This document shows positions 17,939-26,032 of a DNA stretch of 64,000 nt, piece by piece. How positions within the stretch are numbered: the first letter of the stretch is position 1; every line of letters begins with the position of its first letter. Source of the stretch: Flavihumibacter stibioxidans (GTDB lineage Bacteria > Bacteroidota > Bacteroidia > Chitinophagales > Chitinophagaceae). The DNA lies in contig NZ_MBUA01000023.1 of assembly GCF_014332695.1 (NCBI RefSeq), positions 124,001 to 188,000 of the forward strand, in the 5' to 3' direction. A model generated the notes under the pieces. That model was not told where the DNA came from. It was given only the letters and a program-made list of their open reading frames with translations, and did not search any database. The translations under genes were made by a program, and so were the position numbers.

Positions 17939-19300
17939 TTAATAAATTTTTCCAATCGCTTTCAGGTAATCCACCCTGGCGATGGCTGCATCATAAAGGG
18001 CACCAAAATAATTGGTTTGCGCGGCCCTCATTTCTGTCTGGGCATTATTGATTTCGGTGTTGGACCCCAGGCCCTGTTCATATTTCTTCTTTGTCTGCTC
18101 ATATACGGTTTCTGCAAGCGACATGTTCTGGCGCTGTACATCTACGGCAATGGCTGCATCCCGGAAGCGGTTCCTGGCAACTGCCACATCATTGTCAATA
18201 CTCATTTTCAGCAATTCGATGTCGTATTCGGTCTTACGTACCGCTGACCTTGCCTGTTCGATCTGGGCACGACGACGGAACCCGTCGAATATGGGCATAT
18301 TGATACGCAGGCCGATAGTACTTAACTGGAACCACCTGCCCCCTGCCTTAACGAAATCAAATTCATTTCGCTGCGCGTTGGTGAAATAGTTGCCAAAAGC
18401 ATTGAGCGTAGGGATAGCACTCATTTTATAGCGCTTCACATTGTACTCGTTGAGTTTTTTACCGATATCCAGCAACTGGAATTCACGCCTGTCGCGATGC
18501 TGGTAAACCGAATCAAGTAAGCCGGTTTTGATACTTGCCTCCGATAATTCATCTGTCAGGACAAGACTGTCGGTAAGTGGCATGCCCATCAGTAATTTCA
18601 TACCGAGGTAACCATTGTTCAGCTGGGTCCTGATCTTGATGCTGTCGGTTTTCAGGTTGGTAAGTGACACGCTAACTTTGTCAACATCAAGCTTTTCCGC
18701 GAATCCGTTTTTATATATCTCACGCGTATCATGCAGCAGTTTTTCAATCCTCACAATATTATCGTGGTACAGATTGATCTGCGCCTGGCCGATCAGCAGC
18801 TGGTAATACACTTTGTGTATATTGACCGCGATATTCTCTTCCGTTATTTCTGTGTTCTTACGGGCAAACTCCATAGCCGCATCGCGGGCCTGCAGACCTA
18901 CAAAGACCTGTCCGTCAAACAAGACCTGGTTCAGTTCAACACCAGCCGTGGCACTGTACTGAAGACCGAATTTAACCGGGATAAAAGTTCCCGGGGCGCC
19001 GCCGAAAAACTCACCCGGAACCAGGCTGACCGGAAGTTTGATATTGTCGTTCAGGTTGAATGATCCGGTTAACTGCGGCAGGGCGCCGGCAGTAATTTCA
19101 CGGTTAACCTGTTGCTGAATGCGGATATCTTCCAGCGATTTTTTAACCTGGTAGCTGTTCTGTTTGGCGAATTCAACTGCCTGTTTCACAGTAAACTGGT
19201 GAGTCTTTCTTTCTTCCTGCGCATGGGTGCCGTTCACCAGGCCAATCAGTCCGACGGACATCGAGACCAGGAGGCCCACCCATTTCTGTTTCATTTTCAT
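17939..19300 (-). CDS. TolC-family outer membrane efflux channel
   Basis: Outer-membrane exit duct for the RND pump. Signal peptide (MKMKQKWVGLLVSMSVGLIG to AQEE), then the two OEP repeats typical of TolC, with long amphipathic helices (about 150-240 and 330-430) and the GLRINMPIFDGFRRRAQIEQ segment. 453 aa is normal. Starts 11 bp after the tetR stop. Confidence 0.94.
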   Translation of the reverse strand: MKMKQKWVGLLVSMSVGLIGLVNGTHAQEERKTHQFTVKQAVEFAKQNSYQVKKSLEDIRIQQQVNREITAGALPQLTGSFNLNDNIKLPVSLVPGEFFGGAPGTFIPVKFGLQYSATAGVELNQVLFDGQVFVGLQARDAAMEFARKNTEITEENIAVNIHKVYYQLLIGQAQINLYHDNIVRIEKLLHDTREIYKNGFAEKLDVDKVSVSLTNLKTDSIKIRTQLNNGYLGMKLLMGMPLTDSLVLTDELSEASIKTGLLDSVYQHRDRREFQLLDIGKKLNEYNVKRYKMSAIPTLNAFGNYFTNAQRNEFDFVKAGGRWFQLSTIGLRINMPIFDGFRRRAQIEQARSAVRKTEYDIELLKMSIDNDVAVARNRFRDAAIAVDVQRQNMSLAETVYEQTKKKYEQGLGSNTEINNAQTEMRAAQTNYFGALYDAAIARVDYLKAIGKIY

Positions 19301-19311
19301 TTTCAGATTTT

Positions 19312-19935
19312 TTAGGTCTTTTTTCTTTTTTGTTGATACTTCAGAACCAGCTTATAACCTTTAAGCGTCACAATCCCAAACAGATAATGTTCAATGATCT
19401 GGTGTTCTATCTCGGCCAGGCCGACTTTCTGCTTTTGCAGAAATGCAGGATCAATTGGCAGCAACATACTGTCAATACGGAAGCGGGCAATGACGTCGAT
19501 ATTGATTTCGGAACGGTATAATCCTTCCTGTATGCCCCGTTCGAGATTGTTCCGGATGATATTGAAGATGTAATCGTTCTTGTGTTTTTCCAGTTTCCCG
19601 TAAGCTGCGGGATGGTATTTTTTAAGGTCGAACAAAACCGCCGGGTTCATGGTACGGAACATCTGTTCCGCCATCTCCATGGCTCTGAACATTTCATCTA
19701 TGGCATTGGCAGCAGTGGATTTATCGAGGTTGCATTGCGATTCAGACTGGCCTACTTCAAACTGGATGACCGCTCCCACCAGTTCCTCCTTGTCGGCAAA
19801 ATACTGGTAAATGGTTTTTTTACTGATGCCCAGTACCCCGGCAATATCATCCATGCTAACACTCCTGATGCCGTATTGCATGAATAATTCGCGGCTTTTC
19901 GCCAGTATCCTGTCCCTGTTTTCAACCTCTTTCAT
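19312..19935 (-). CDS. TetR/AcrR-family regulator of the efflux operon
   Basis: One-component repressor. The N-terminal HTH (about 8-55) includes MQYGIRSVSMDDIAGVLGIS and KKTIYQYFADKEELV. The C-terminal ligand-binding part (about 60-207) has a C-terminal TetR fold common in Bacteroidetes. First gene of the operon, so it probably controls itself and the pump. A 9-bp inverted repeat in its promoter (19950-19981) is the likely operator. Inducer unknown. Confidence 0.93.
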   Translation of the reverse strand: MKEVENRDRILAKSRELFMQYGIRSVSMDDIAGVLGISKKTIYQYFADKEELVGAVIQFEVGQSESQCNLDKSTAANAIDEMFRAMEMAEQMFRTMNPAVLFDLKKYHPAAYGKLEKHKNDYIFNIIRNNLERGIQEGLYRSEINIDVIARFRIDSMLLPIDPAFLQKQKVGLAEIEHQIIEHYLFGIVTLKGYKLVLKYQQKRKKT

Positions 19936-19942
19936 CAGGCCA

Positions 19943-19981
19943 CAAAACTATGGAAACTATTTCTGTAACAAAAGTTTCCAT
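19943..19981 (-). promoter_or_regulatory. Promoter and putative TetR operator of the efflux operon
   Basis: On the minus strand a -33 TTTG (19969-19972) and an exact -7 TAGTTTTG (19943-19950) are 18 nt apart. A perfect 9-bp inverted repeat, ATGGAAACT (19950-19958) and AGTTTCCAT (19973-19981), spans the spacer and -33 box, the expected place for a repressor site. The -7 ends 7 nt before the tetR ATG. Confidence 0.7.
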
Positions 19982-20003
19982 CATGTTTTTTTGCCATTCG
20001 TCA

Positions 20004-20038
20004 CATTCACCCGTCGGGTGGCACCCGACGGGTGAATG
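20004..20038. repeat. Long GC-rich palindrome
   Basis: 17-bp arms CATTCACCCGTCGGGTG and its exact complement, separated by one G (20021). Each arm is itself nearly self-complementary (CACCCG/CGGGTG), so nested cruciforms are possible. It lies in the intergenic region between divergent tetR and the DUF502 gene and is far more GC-rich than its surroundings. No T tract follows, so it is not a simple terminator. Confidence 0.8.
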
Positions 20039-20086
20039 CGTGGCAAGCGTTAAAACACCCTAAAATACCGGGTGAAATTATCATGA

Positions 20087-20114
20087 TTGGGAAGGAGGCA
20101 TTTTAGTAGGTTTG
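20087..20114 (+). promoter_or_regulatory. Promoter of the DUF502 gene
   Basis: TTG (20087-20089) and an exact -7 TAGGTTTG (20107-20114), 17 nt apart. ATG at 20131. Confidence 0.5.
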
Positions 20115-20130
20115 CAGTTGAACTTATTAT

Positions 20131-20775
20131 ATGGACAATCAACCGGTTCAATCCGATGGCTGGCGCTGGCAAAAGATATTCCAGTATTTCCTGCAGGGGC
20201 TGCTGGTAACCGCACCGGTGGTCATAACCGGCTATCTTATATACTGGTTTGTCAGCTCTATTGACAACCTGGTTCCGATCTTCGAGGTAAAGGATGCCAG
20301 TGGGAATATCATCACCCGCAATTACGGGCTTGGTTTTGTGGTGATCATCACTGCGCTTATTGTTATCGGTTACCTCAGCTCAAACTTTATCACCAGAAAG
20401 CTTTTCAGCCTCTTTGACTATTGGCTGGAAAGGGCACCCGGCGTAAAATTCATCTATTCTTCCATCAAGGATTTTTTCGAAGCCTTTGCCGGCAACAAGC
20501 GGAAATTCAACAAGCCGGTGGCGGTTTCAATCCACCAGGAGGAGGTTTTCCAGATCGGCTTTGTAACAGATGAAGACGCCAGTGAATTTGGTTTCAAAGA
20601 CTATATCACCGTTTATATTCCATTTTCCTACTCTTTTGCGGGACAAACCTACCTGGTCCCGCGTAACCGGGTGCGCCCCCTGGATCATATCAAAGCCGCA
20701 GATGCCATGAAATATGTGGTCTCAGGCGGGGTGGCGGAACCCGAACAGGAAGCCGAAGGACAGCAGAAAAAATAA
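20131..20775 (+). CDS. DUF502-family membrane protein
   Basis: Inner-membrane protein of unknown function. Two transmembrane helices: about 17-40 (FLQGLLVTAPVVITGYLIYW) and 68-88 (GFVVIITALIVIGYLSSNFI). A soluble C-terminal domain follows, with the family segments KQFNKPVAVxxP-like (NKRKFNKPVAVS) and VYIPFSYSFAGQTYLVPRNRV. 214 aa is normal. The C terminus is a charged tail. Followed 15 bp later by the PLC-like gene. Confidence 0.88.
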   Translation: MDNQPVQSDGWRWQKIFQYFLQGLLVTAPVVITGYLIYWFVSSIDNLVPIFEVKDASGNIITRNYGLGFVVIITALIVIGYLSSNFITRKLFSLFDYWLERAPGVKFIYSSIKDFFEAFAGNKRKFNKPVAVSIHQEEVFQIGFVTDEDASEFGFKDYITVYIPFSYSFAGQTYLVPRNRVRPLDHIKAADAMKYVVSGGVAEPEQEAEGQQKK

Positions 20776-20790
20776 TTGCTGGTTGTTTTT

Positions 20791-21753
20791 ATGATGAAAT
20801 GGATATTGGTGGCAGCCTGCCTGCTGTCCACCGGGAAACTCTATTGCTGGGGATTTTACGGGCATAAAAAAATCAATGAGTATGCCGTTTACCTGTTACC
20901 ACCGGAAATGCTGGTACTTTATAAACCAAGGATCGAATACCTGCGGGATCATGCAGTGGACGCGGACAAACGCAGGTATATCCTGAAGGCGGAAGTTCCC
21001 AGGCATTTTATAGACATGGACAAATACGGCCGGTTTCCTTTTCAGGAATTGCCGCGAAGGTGGGAGGAAGCCGCGGCAAAATTTACTGAAGACAGCCTTC
21101 TGGCCCATGGTGTGTTGCCCTGGCGGATTCAGCAGGTCATGGCCTCACTGACAAAAGCATTCCGTGAAAAGCAGTTTCAGTCGATATTAAAGCTCTCGGC
21201 CGACCTGGGCCATTATATCGGTGATGCCCATGTGCCCCTCCATACCAGTTCCAACCACAATGGACAGAAGACCAACCAGCATGGCATCCATGCCTTCTGG
21301 GAAAGCCGGCTGCCCGAACTGCTGGCAGATGAGGAATGGGACTTTTACCTGGAAAAGGCCGGTTATATTCAGCACCCGTCGGAATACATATGGTCCATCA
21401 TCCTGGAAAGTGCCGCCGCGGTGGATTCCGTGCTGTATCTGGAAGCGGCGGCCACGGCAGACACTCATCCCGACAGGAAATATGCATTTGAATGGAGATA
21501 CCAGCAGGTAATCCGCCAGTACTCCACAGGCTTCAGCAAAAAATACAACCAGCTTCTCAATGGCATGGTGGAAAGAAGGATGCGGCAATCGGTGAGGGCC
21601 GTGGCCAGTTTCTGGTACACAGCCTGGGTAAATGCCGGACAGCCCGACCTGTCGGGATACAGGGAAAGCCTGTCACCGGTCCCGGGGCAACTGCTCGACA
21701 GCCTGGACTGGTACTGGCGAAACCAGCCTTTAAAGGGTAAGTCCTGTGACTAA
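20791..21753 (+). CDS. Secreted zinc-dependent phospholipase C / S1-P1 nuclease-like protein
   Basis: All-alpha trinuclear-zinc enzyme fold shared by bacterial phospholipase C and S1/P1 nuclease. Signal peptide ends at YC, leaving Trp as the likely mature N terminus (WGFYGHKKINE), as in these families, where W1 is a zinc ligand. Further expected ligands are seen: HAVDAD (Asp), PRHFIDMD (His), LGHYIGDAHVPLHT (His, Asp, His) and GIHAFWES (His, Glu). Whether it cuts phospholipids or nucleic acids cannot be told. ATG at 20791 (or 20794); the frame upstream has only a TTG. Confidence 0.85.
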   Translation: MMKWILVAACLLSTGKLYCWGFYGHKKINEYAVYLLPPEMLVLYKPRIEYLRDHAVDADKRRYILKAEVPRHFIDMDKYGRFPFQELPRRWEEAAAKFTEDSLLAHGVLPWRIQQVMASLTKAFREKQFQSILKLSADLGHYIGDAHVPLHTSSNHNGQKTNQHGIHAFWESRLPELLADEEWDFYLEKAGYIQHPSEYIWSIILESAAAVDSVLYLEAAATADTHPDRKYAFEWRYQQVIRQYSTGFSKKYNQLLNGMVERRMRQSVRAVASFWYTAWVNAGQPDLSGYRESLSPVPGQLLDSLDWYWRNQPLKGKSCD

Positions 21754-21812
21754 GCCTGTGGAGAATTGGTAATTTTTAAGGAACTTGCGGACCAACCAAA
21801 CTGCAAGCAAAA

Positions 21813-22880
21813 GTGGTACACAATTTCAATGCAGGCCCATCAATCCTTCCGAAAGAGGTATTTCAACAGGCCAGCGAGGCAATTCTAAACTTCAATAACA
21901 TGGGCCTGTCCATCCTGGAGATAGGACATCGCACCAATGAATTCCAGGCGGTTATGGACGAAGCGCAATCGCTCGTCAAAGAACTCATGCACCTGGATGA
22001 TAACAAAGAAGTATTGTTCCTTCACGGAGGAGCTTCCACCCAGTTTTTCCAGGTACCCATGAACCTGCTGGATGAAAGCGCTACTGCCGCCTATCTTGAT
22101 TGCGGCGTATGGGGAAGCAAGGCTATCAAAGAAGCAAAGCTTTACGGGAATGTGGAGGTAGTAGCATCTTCCAAAGACAGTAACTATACGTATATCCCTA
22201 AGGGTTATGATATCGCTGAATCGGCCGTTTATTTCCATTATACCACCAACAACACGGTGGAAGGAACCCAGATGCACGCCATACCGGAAACCAATGTTCC
22301 GCTGGTAGCTGACATGAGCAGTGATATCCTGAGTACAGAAATGGACTTCAACCGATTTTCGCTGATCTATGCCGGAGCGCAGAAAAACATTGGTGCAGCA
22401 GGCGTAAACCTGGTGATCATTGATAAGGATATTCCCGGCAAAGTAACGCGCAGAATGCCAACCATGATGGATTACAGGGAACACATTAAAAACGGCTCCA
22501 TGCTGAATACGCCGCCTGTTTTCGCCGTATATGTTTGCATGCTCACCCTGCGCTGGCTGAAGAAAACCGGTGGCGTAAAAGCCATACAGCAGCTTAATGA
22601 AAAGAAGGCAAAATTATTATACGATACCATTGACAGCCTGCCAATATTCCATGCACCGGTGGCGAAGGAAGACCGCAGCCTCATGAATGCAGTATTCACG
22701 ATTGCCGACGCAGACGCGGAGAAGGAATTCCTTTCACTGTGCAAGGCAGCCAATTTATATGGCGTGAAAGGACATCGCTCTGTGGGCGGGTTCAGGGTTA
22801 GCATGTACAATGCGCTTCCCTATGAGAGCGTGGTAGTACTAACTGACCTCATGAAAGACTTCGCAAACAAAAAAGGATAA
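21813..22880 (+). CDS. serC: Phosphoserine aminotransferase
   Basis: PLP-dependent transaminase of serine biosynthesis (3-phosphohydroxypyruvate to phosphoserine), also used in pyridoxal synthesis. The N terminus VHNFNAGPSILP, the PLP lysine K191 in YAGAQKNIGAAGV and the C-terminal GHRSVGGFRVSMYNA confirm it. Starts with GTG: no ATG precedes the conserved VHNFNAGP. A DUF1015 gene follows by 19 bp; serA, often between them in Bacteroidetes, is absent here. Confidence 0.96.
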   Translation: MVHNFNAGPSILPKEVFQQASEAILNFNNMGLSILEIGHRTNEFQAVMDEAQSLVKELMHLDDNKEVLFLHGGASTQFFQVPMNLLDESATAAYLDCGVWGSKAIKEAKLYGNVEVVASSKDSNYTYIPKGYDIAESAVYFHYTTNNTVEGTQMHAIPETNVPLVADMSSDILSTEMDFNRFSLIYAGAQKNIGAAGVNLVIIDKDIPGKVTRRMPTMMDYREHIKNGSMLNTPPVFAVYVCMLTLRWLKKTGGVKAIQQLNEKKAKLLYDTIDSLPIFHAPVAKEDRSLMNAVFTIADADAEKEFLSLCKAANLYGVKGHRSVGGFRVSMYNALPYESVVVLTDLMKDFANKKG

Positions 22881-22899
22881 CAGCTACATTTTAAATAAT

Positions 22900-24129
22900 A
22901 TGGCAATCATAAAACCATTCAGGGCATTGCGCCCTTCTGAAGATAAGGCCGCTGCAGTTGCAGCCCCACCCTATGATGTATTGAATTCCGCTGAAGCTGC
23001 TGAGCAGACAAAAGGCAATCCCTTCAGTTTTTTACATATCACCAAATCGGAAATCGATCTGCCGGGTATTGCAGACATCCACACACCCGAAGTGTATGAA
23101 AAAGCCAAAAGCAACCTGCAGCAATTTATAAAAGACGGAGTTTTACAGCGGGAAGAAAAACCCTGTTATTATATCTATGAACTGGTGATGAACGGTCGTC
23201 ACCAGACCGGGCTGGTTGCGGTGTCTTCGGTGGATGATTATGAGAACGATGTCATCAAAAAGCACGAATTCACCCGGCCTGAAAAAGAGCAGGACCGTAT
23301 CAACCATATTCGCACCAGTGGTGCACAAACAGGAAATGTATTCCTGGCATACCGTGATGTAGCGGAAATCAACGCGTTGGTGGAAGACTGGAAAAAATCT
23401 GCCCCTGCATATGATTTCATTGCAGAAGACGGCATATCACATCGCATCTGGGTGGTGAATGATGATGCAGCCATCGCACGCATCAGCGAATTGTTTGAGC
23501 AGAAAGTGCCGTTCACCTATATTGCTGACGGCCACCACCGCGCGGCTTCAGCAGCCAAAGTGCGCCGTTCCCTGGAATCTGGATTCCATGAGAATGCCAA
23601 CTATTTCCTGACTACGCTCTTCCCGGCCAACCAGTTGCATATCATGGACTATAACAGGGTGGTAAAAGACCTGAACGGCCATACGGATGCCGACCTGCTC
23701 CGTGCCCTGTATGATGATTTCGAGGTGGAGCGCATGCCTGCCGCTTTCTCACCCACAAGGTTACACGAATTCGGGATGTACCTTGACGGACAGTGGTACA
23801 AACTGACTTCGAAGGAAGGCACTTATTCCACCGATCCGATCGGTGTACTGGATGTTACCATCCTGTCAGAAAAAGTGCTCGACAAATTACTCGGAATCAA
23901 AGACCAGCGCACTGACAAACGGATTGATTTTGTGGGAGGAATCCGGGGCCTGGGCGAACTGGAAAAAAGGGTCAACAGCGGAGAAATGAAACTCGCCTTC
24001 AGCCTGCATCCTGTAAGCATTCAACAATTGTTTGATATTGCAGACAGCGGAAATGTGATGCCGCCGAAAAGCACCTGGTTCGAACCCAAACTGAGGGACG
24101 GACTGCTGACACATTTAATCTACGAATGA
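22900..24129 (+). CDS. DUF1015-family protein
   Basis: Conserved protein of unknown reaction, repeatedly linked to serine biosynthesis genes. Hallmarks: KPFRALRP near the start, APPYDV, the central IADGHHRAASA motif and CVTNHPSDQL-like variant (here TTLFPANQLHIMDYNRVV). 409 aa is normal. The stop overlaps the next ATG (ATGA), indicating translational coupling with the TPR gene. Confidence 0.9.
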   Translation: MAIIKPFRALRPSEDKAAAVAAPPYDVLNSAEAAEQTKGNPFSFLHITKSEIDLPGIADIHTPEVYEKAKSNLQQFIKDGVLQREEKPCYYIYELVMNGRHQTGLVAVSSVDDYENDVIKKHEFTRPEKEQDRINHIRTSGAQTGNVFLAYRDVAEINALVEDWKKSAPAYDFIAEDGISHRIWVVNDDAAIARISELFEQKVPFTYIADGHHRAASAAKVRRSLESGFHENANYFLTTLFPANQLHIMDYNRVVKDLNGHTDADLLRALYDDFEVERMPAAFSPTRLHEFGMYLDGQWYKLTSKEGTYSTDPIGVLDVTILSEKVLDKLLGIKDQRTDKRIDFVGGIRGLGELEKRVNSGEMKLAFSLHPVSIQQLFDIADSGNVMPPKSTWFEPKLRDGLLTHLIYE

Positions 24130-25151
24130 TGAATAAACTGAGATCCGGTTTTTGTTTACTCATCCTCCTGTTCTCCGGTACACTGGTACTGGCACAGGAG
24201 GATGTTAAAACGCTCCAGACATCTGCCCGGCAATACATGCAACAGGGCGATTACTCCAATGCCACACTGGTTCTGAACAAGGCATTGGGACTCTCACCGG
24301 GTAATATGGAGTTACAGAACGACCTGCTTTTCAATTACTACCTGGCGCGTGATTATGGCCGCGCCATGGAGCTTGGCAAACAACTGACAGAGCGAAATGA
24401 CGCCGACATCAGGAGTTACCAGTTATTAGGCATGACCTATCGCGCCATTGAAGAGATAAAGGAAGCAGAGCGTTTATACAAGACCGGTATAAAGGCATTC
24501 CCCGGTAGCGGGGTATTGTACAATGAATACGGCGAGTTGCTGTGGGCAAAGAAAAAATTCCCCGAAGCCGTTGAACAATGGGAAAGCGGGATCAAGGCTG
24601 ACCCCAATTATTCAGGCAACTATTATAATGCATCCAAACACTATTTCCTGAGCACCGATAAGACCTGGGCACTTATCTATGGCGAAATATTTGTTAACCT
24701 GGAGAGCTACAGCCGGAGAACACCTGAAATCAAGCAACTGCTGCTGGATGCCTACAAAAAGTATTATACCAATATCAACAGCCTGCAGGCCCCGGACCAG
24801 AAGAATGGATTTGAAATGGCCTTTACCCAGCTGCTGTCAAAAAACGCAGCCACCGTTAGTGAAGGAATAACCACTACATCCCTGACCAAACTCAGGACCC
24901 GTTTCATACTTGAATGGTTTGAAAAGGAGCCGGTAAAATTTCCCTTCAGGTTATTTGAATACCATCGCCAACTCCTTAAAGAAGGCTATTTTGATGCCTA
25001 TAACCAATGGTTGTTCGGGTCGGCCCAGAATCTCCCCGAGTTCCAGCAATGGACCAGCAATCACCAGCAGAATTACGATGGTTTCATCCAGTTCCAGCGC
25101 GGACGGGTGTTCAAACTTCCCGCTGACCAGTATTACCGCTTTCCCCGGTAA
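24126..25151 (+). CDS. Secreted tetratricopeptide-repeat protein
   Basis: Signal peptide (ending VLAQE), then 3-4 TPR-type helix pairs over about 22-190: QYMQQGDYSNATLVLNKALG, YYLARDYGRAMELGKQL, GMTYRAIEEIKEAERLYKTG and AKKKFPEAVEQWESGIK. The C-terminal part has no recognised domain. Protein-protein scaffolding in the periplasm is likely; specific role unknown. Coupled by a 4-bp overlap to DUF1015. Confidence 0.8.
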   Translation: MMNKLRSGFCLLILLFSGTLVLAQEDVKTLQTSARQYMQQGDYSNATLVLNKALGLSPGNMELQNDLLFNYYLARDYGRAMELGKQLTERNDADIRSYQLLGMTYRAIEEIKEAERLYKTGIKAFPGSGVLYNEYGELLWAKKKFPEAVEQWESGIKADPNYSGNYYNASKHYFLSTDKTWALIYGEIFVNLESYSRRTPEIKQLLLDAYKKYYTNINSLQAPDQKNGFEMAFTQLLSKNAATVSEGITTTSLTKLRTRFILEWFEKEPVKFPFRLFEYHRQLLKEGYFDAYNQWLFGSAQNLPEFQQWTSNHQQNYDGFIQFQRGRVFKLPADQYYRFPR

Positions 25152-25216
25152 CTAGCCCCCCCTGCTTTCTGCCGAAGGATCCGGGCATTAAGAAAACTTT
25201 AATTGATGTTTAAACA

Positions 25217-25243
25217 TTGTTATGGGTTTTTCTCCTATCTTTG
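25217..25243 (+). promoter_or_regulatory. Promoter of the YceI gene
   Basis: TTG (25217-25219) followed by an exact -7 TATCTTTG (25236-25243), spacer 16 nt. ATG at 25267. Confidence 0.5.
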
Positions 25244-25266
25244 CCTTCTAATTGAAACAAATACAC

Positions 25267-25911
25267 ATGAAAAAGGCAATTTTTGCAGCAGCTGCGCTGG
25301 CAGCACTTACCACAGCTTGTAACACAGCACCTGAGGCTGATTCAGCAACCACTACAGAAAAGCAGGAAGCGGCAGCCGCAACCGGTGCTTCTTTCGGCAT
25401 CGATACCACCAACAGTTCAGTTCAATGGCTGGGCACCAAGCCAATCGGGCAGCATACCGGAACCTTTAAGGTTTCCAATGGCAATTTCAGCGTGGCTGAA
25501 GGAAATATCTCTGCCGGCAGTTTTACCATTGACATCAATTCACTCACCAATATCGACCTGAAGCCGGGTGAAGGCAAGGAAAAACTCGAAGGGCACCTGA
25601 AAAGCGCGGATTTCTTTGATGTGGCGAAATACCCCACTGCAAAATTTGAAATCACTGCAGTGGAGCCATTAACCAATGACAGCACTGCCACACATAAGAT
25701 CAGCGGCAACCTGACCCTTAAAGACAGCACCAAGAACGTTACATTCCCAGCAAAACTGACCATTGCGGAAAACAATGTACAGGCAGCTGCCAGCTTTAAT
25801 ATTGACCGCACCCAGTGGGGACTGTTCTATGGCAATGACCAGAGCCTTGGCGATAGTTTTGTCCGCCCCGAAGTAAACATCACACTGAACATCACTGCCA
25901 ACAAATTATAA
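25267..25911 (+). CDS. YceI-family lipocalin-like periplasmic lipoprotein
   Basis: YceI proteins have a lipocalin-like barrel that binds polyisoprenoid-type lipids. A lipoprotein signal (KKAIFAAAALAALTTAC) is followed by a Thr/Glu/Ala-rich linker (about 20-45) and the YceI domain (about 46-214) with SSVQWLGTKPIGQHTGTF, LKSADFFDVAKYPTAKF and INLTLxIxA-type ending. ATG at 25267 is used; the upstream in-frame TTG is ignored. Transcription ends at the hairpin at 25947. Confidence 0.92.
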   Translation: MKKAIFAAAALAALTTACNTAPEADSATTTEKQEAAAATGASFGIDTTNSSVQWLGTKPIGQHTGTFKVSNGNFSVAEGNISAGSFTIDINSLTNIDLKPGEGKEKLEGHLKSADFFDVAKYPTAKFEITAVEPLTNDSTATHKISGNLTLKDSTKNVTFPAKLTIAENNVQAAASFNIDRTQWGLFYGNDQSLGDSFVRPEVNITLNITANKL

Positions 25912-25946
25912 GGAGCTTTTTTCTGGTGATGTTTTGAGTTGGATAT

Positions 25947-25976
25947 AACCGGCAGGCAATCCTGCCGGTTTTTTTA
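25947..25976 (+). terminator. Rho-independent terminator after the YceI gene
   Basis: 10-bp stem AACCGGCAGG / CCTGCCGGTT, loop CAAT, followed by T6. Confidence 0.9.
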
Positions 25977-25990
25977 TTGAAAGGGTTCCA

Positions 25991-25998
25991 TATATTTG
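25991..25998 (+). promoter_or_regulatory. -7 promoter element (TATATTTG) of the acyl-CoA ligase gene
   Basis: Exact TAnnTTTG match 34 nt before the ATG at 26033, just after a terminator. No clear -33 box. Confidence 0.45.
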
Positions 25999-26032
25999 GA
26001 AGGTCAACTTAAACCCGAACGATTGATTGCAT

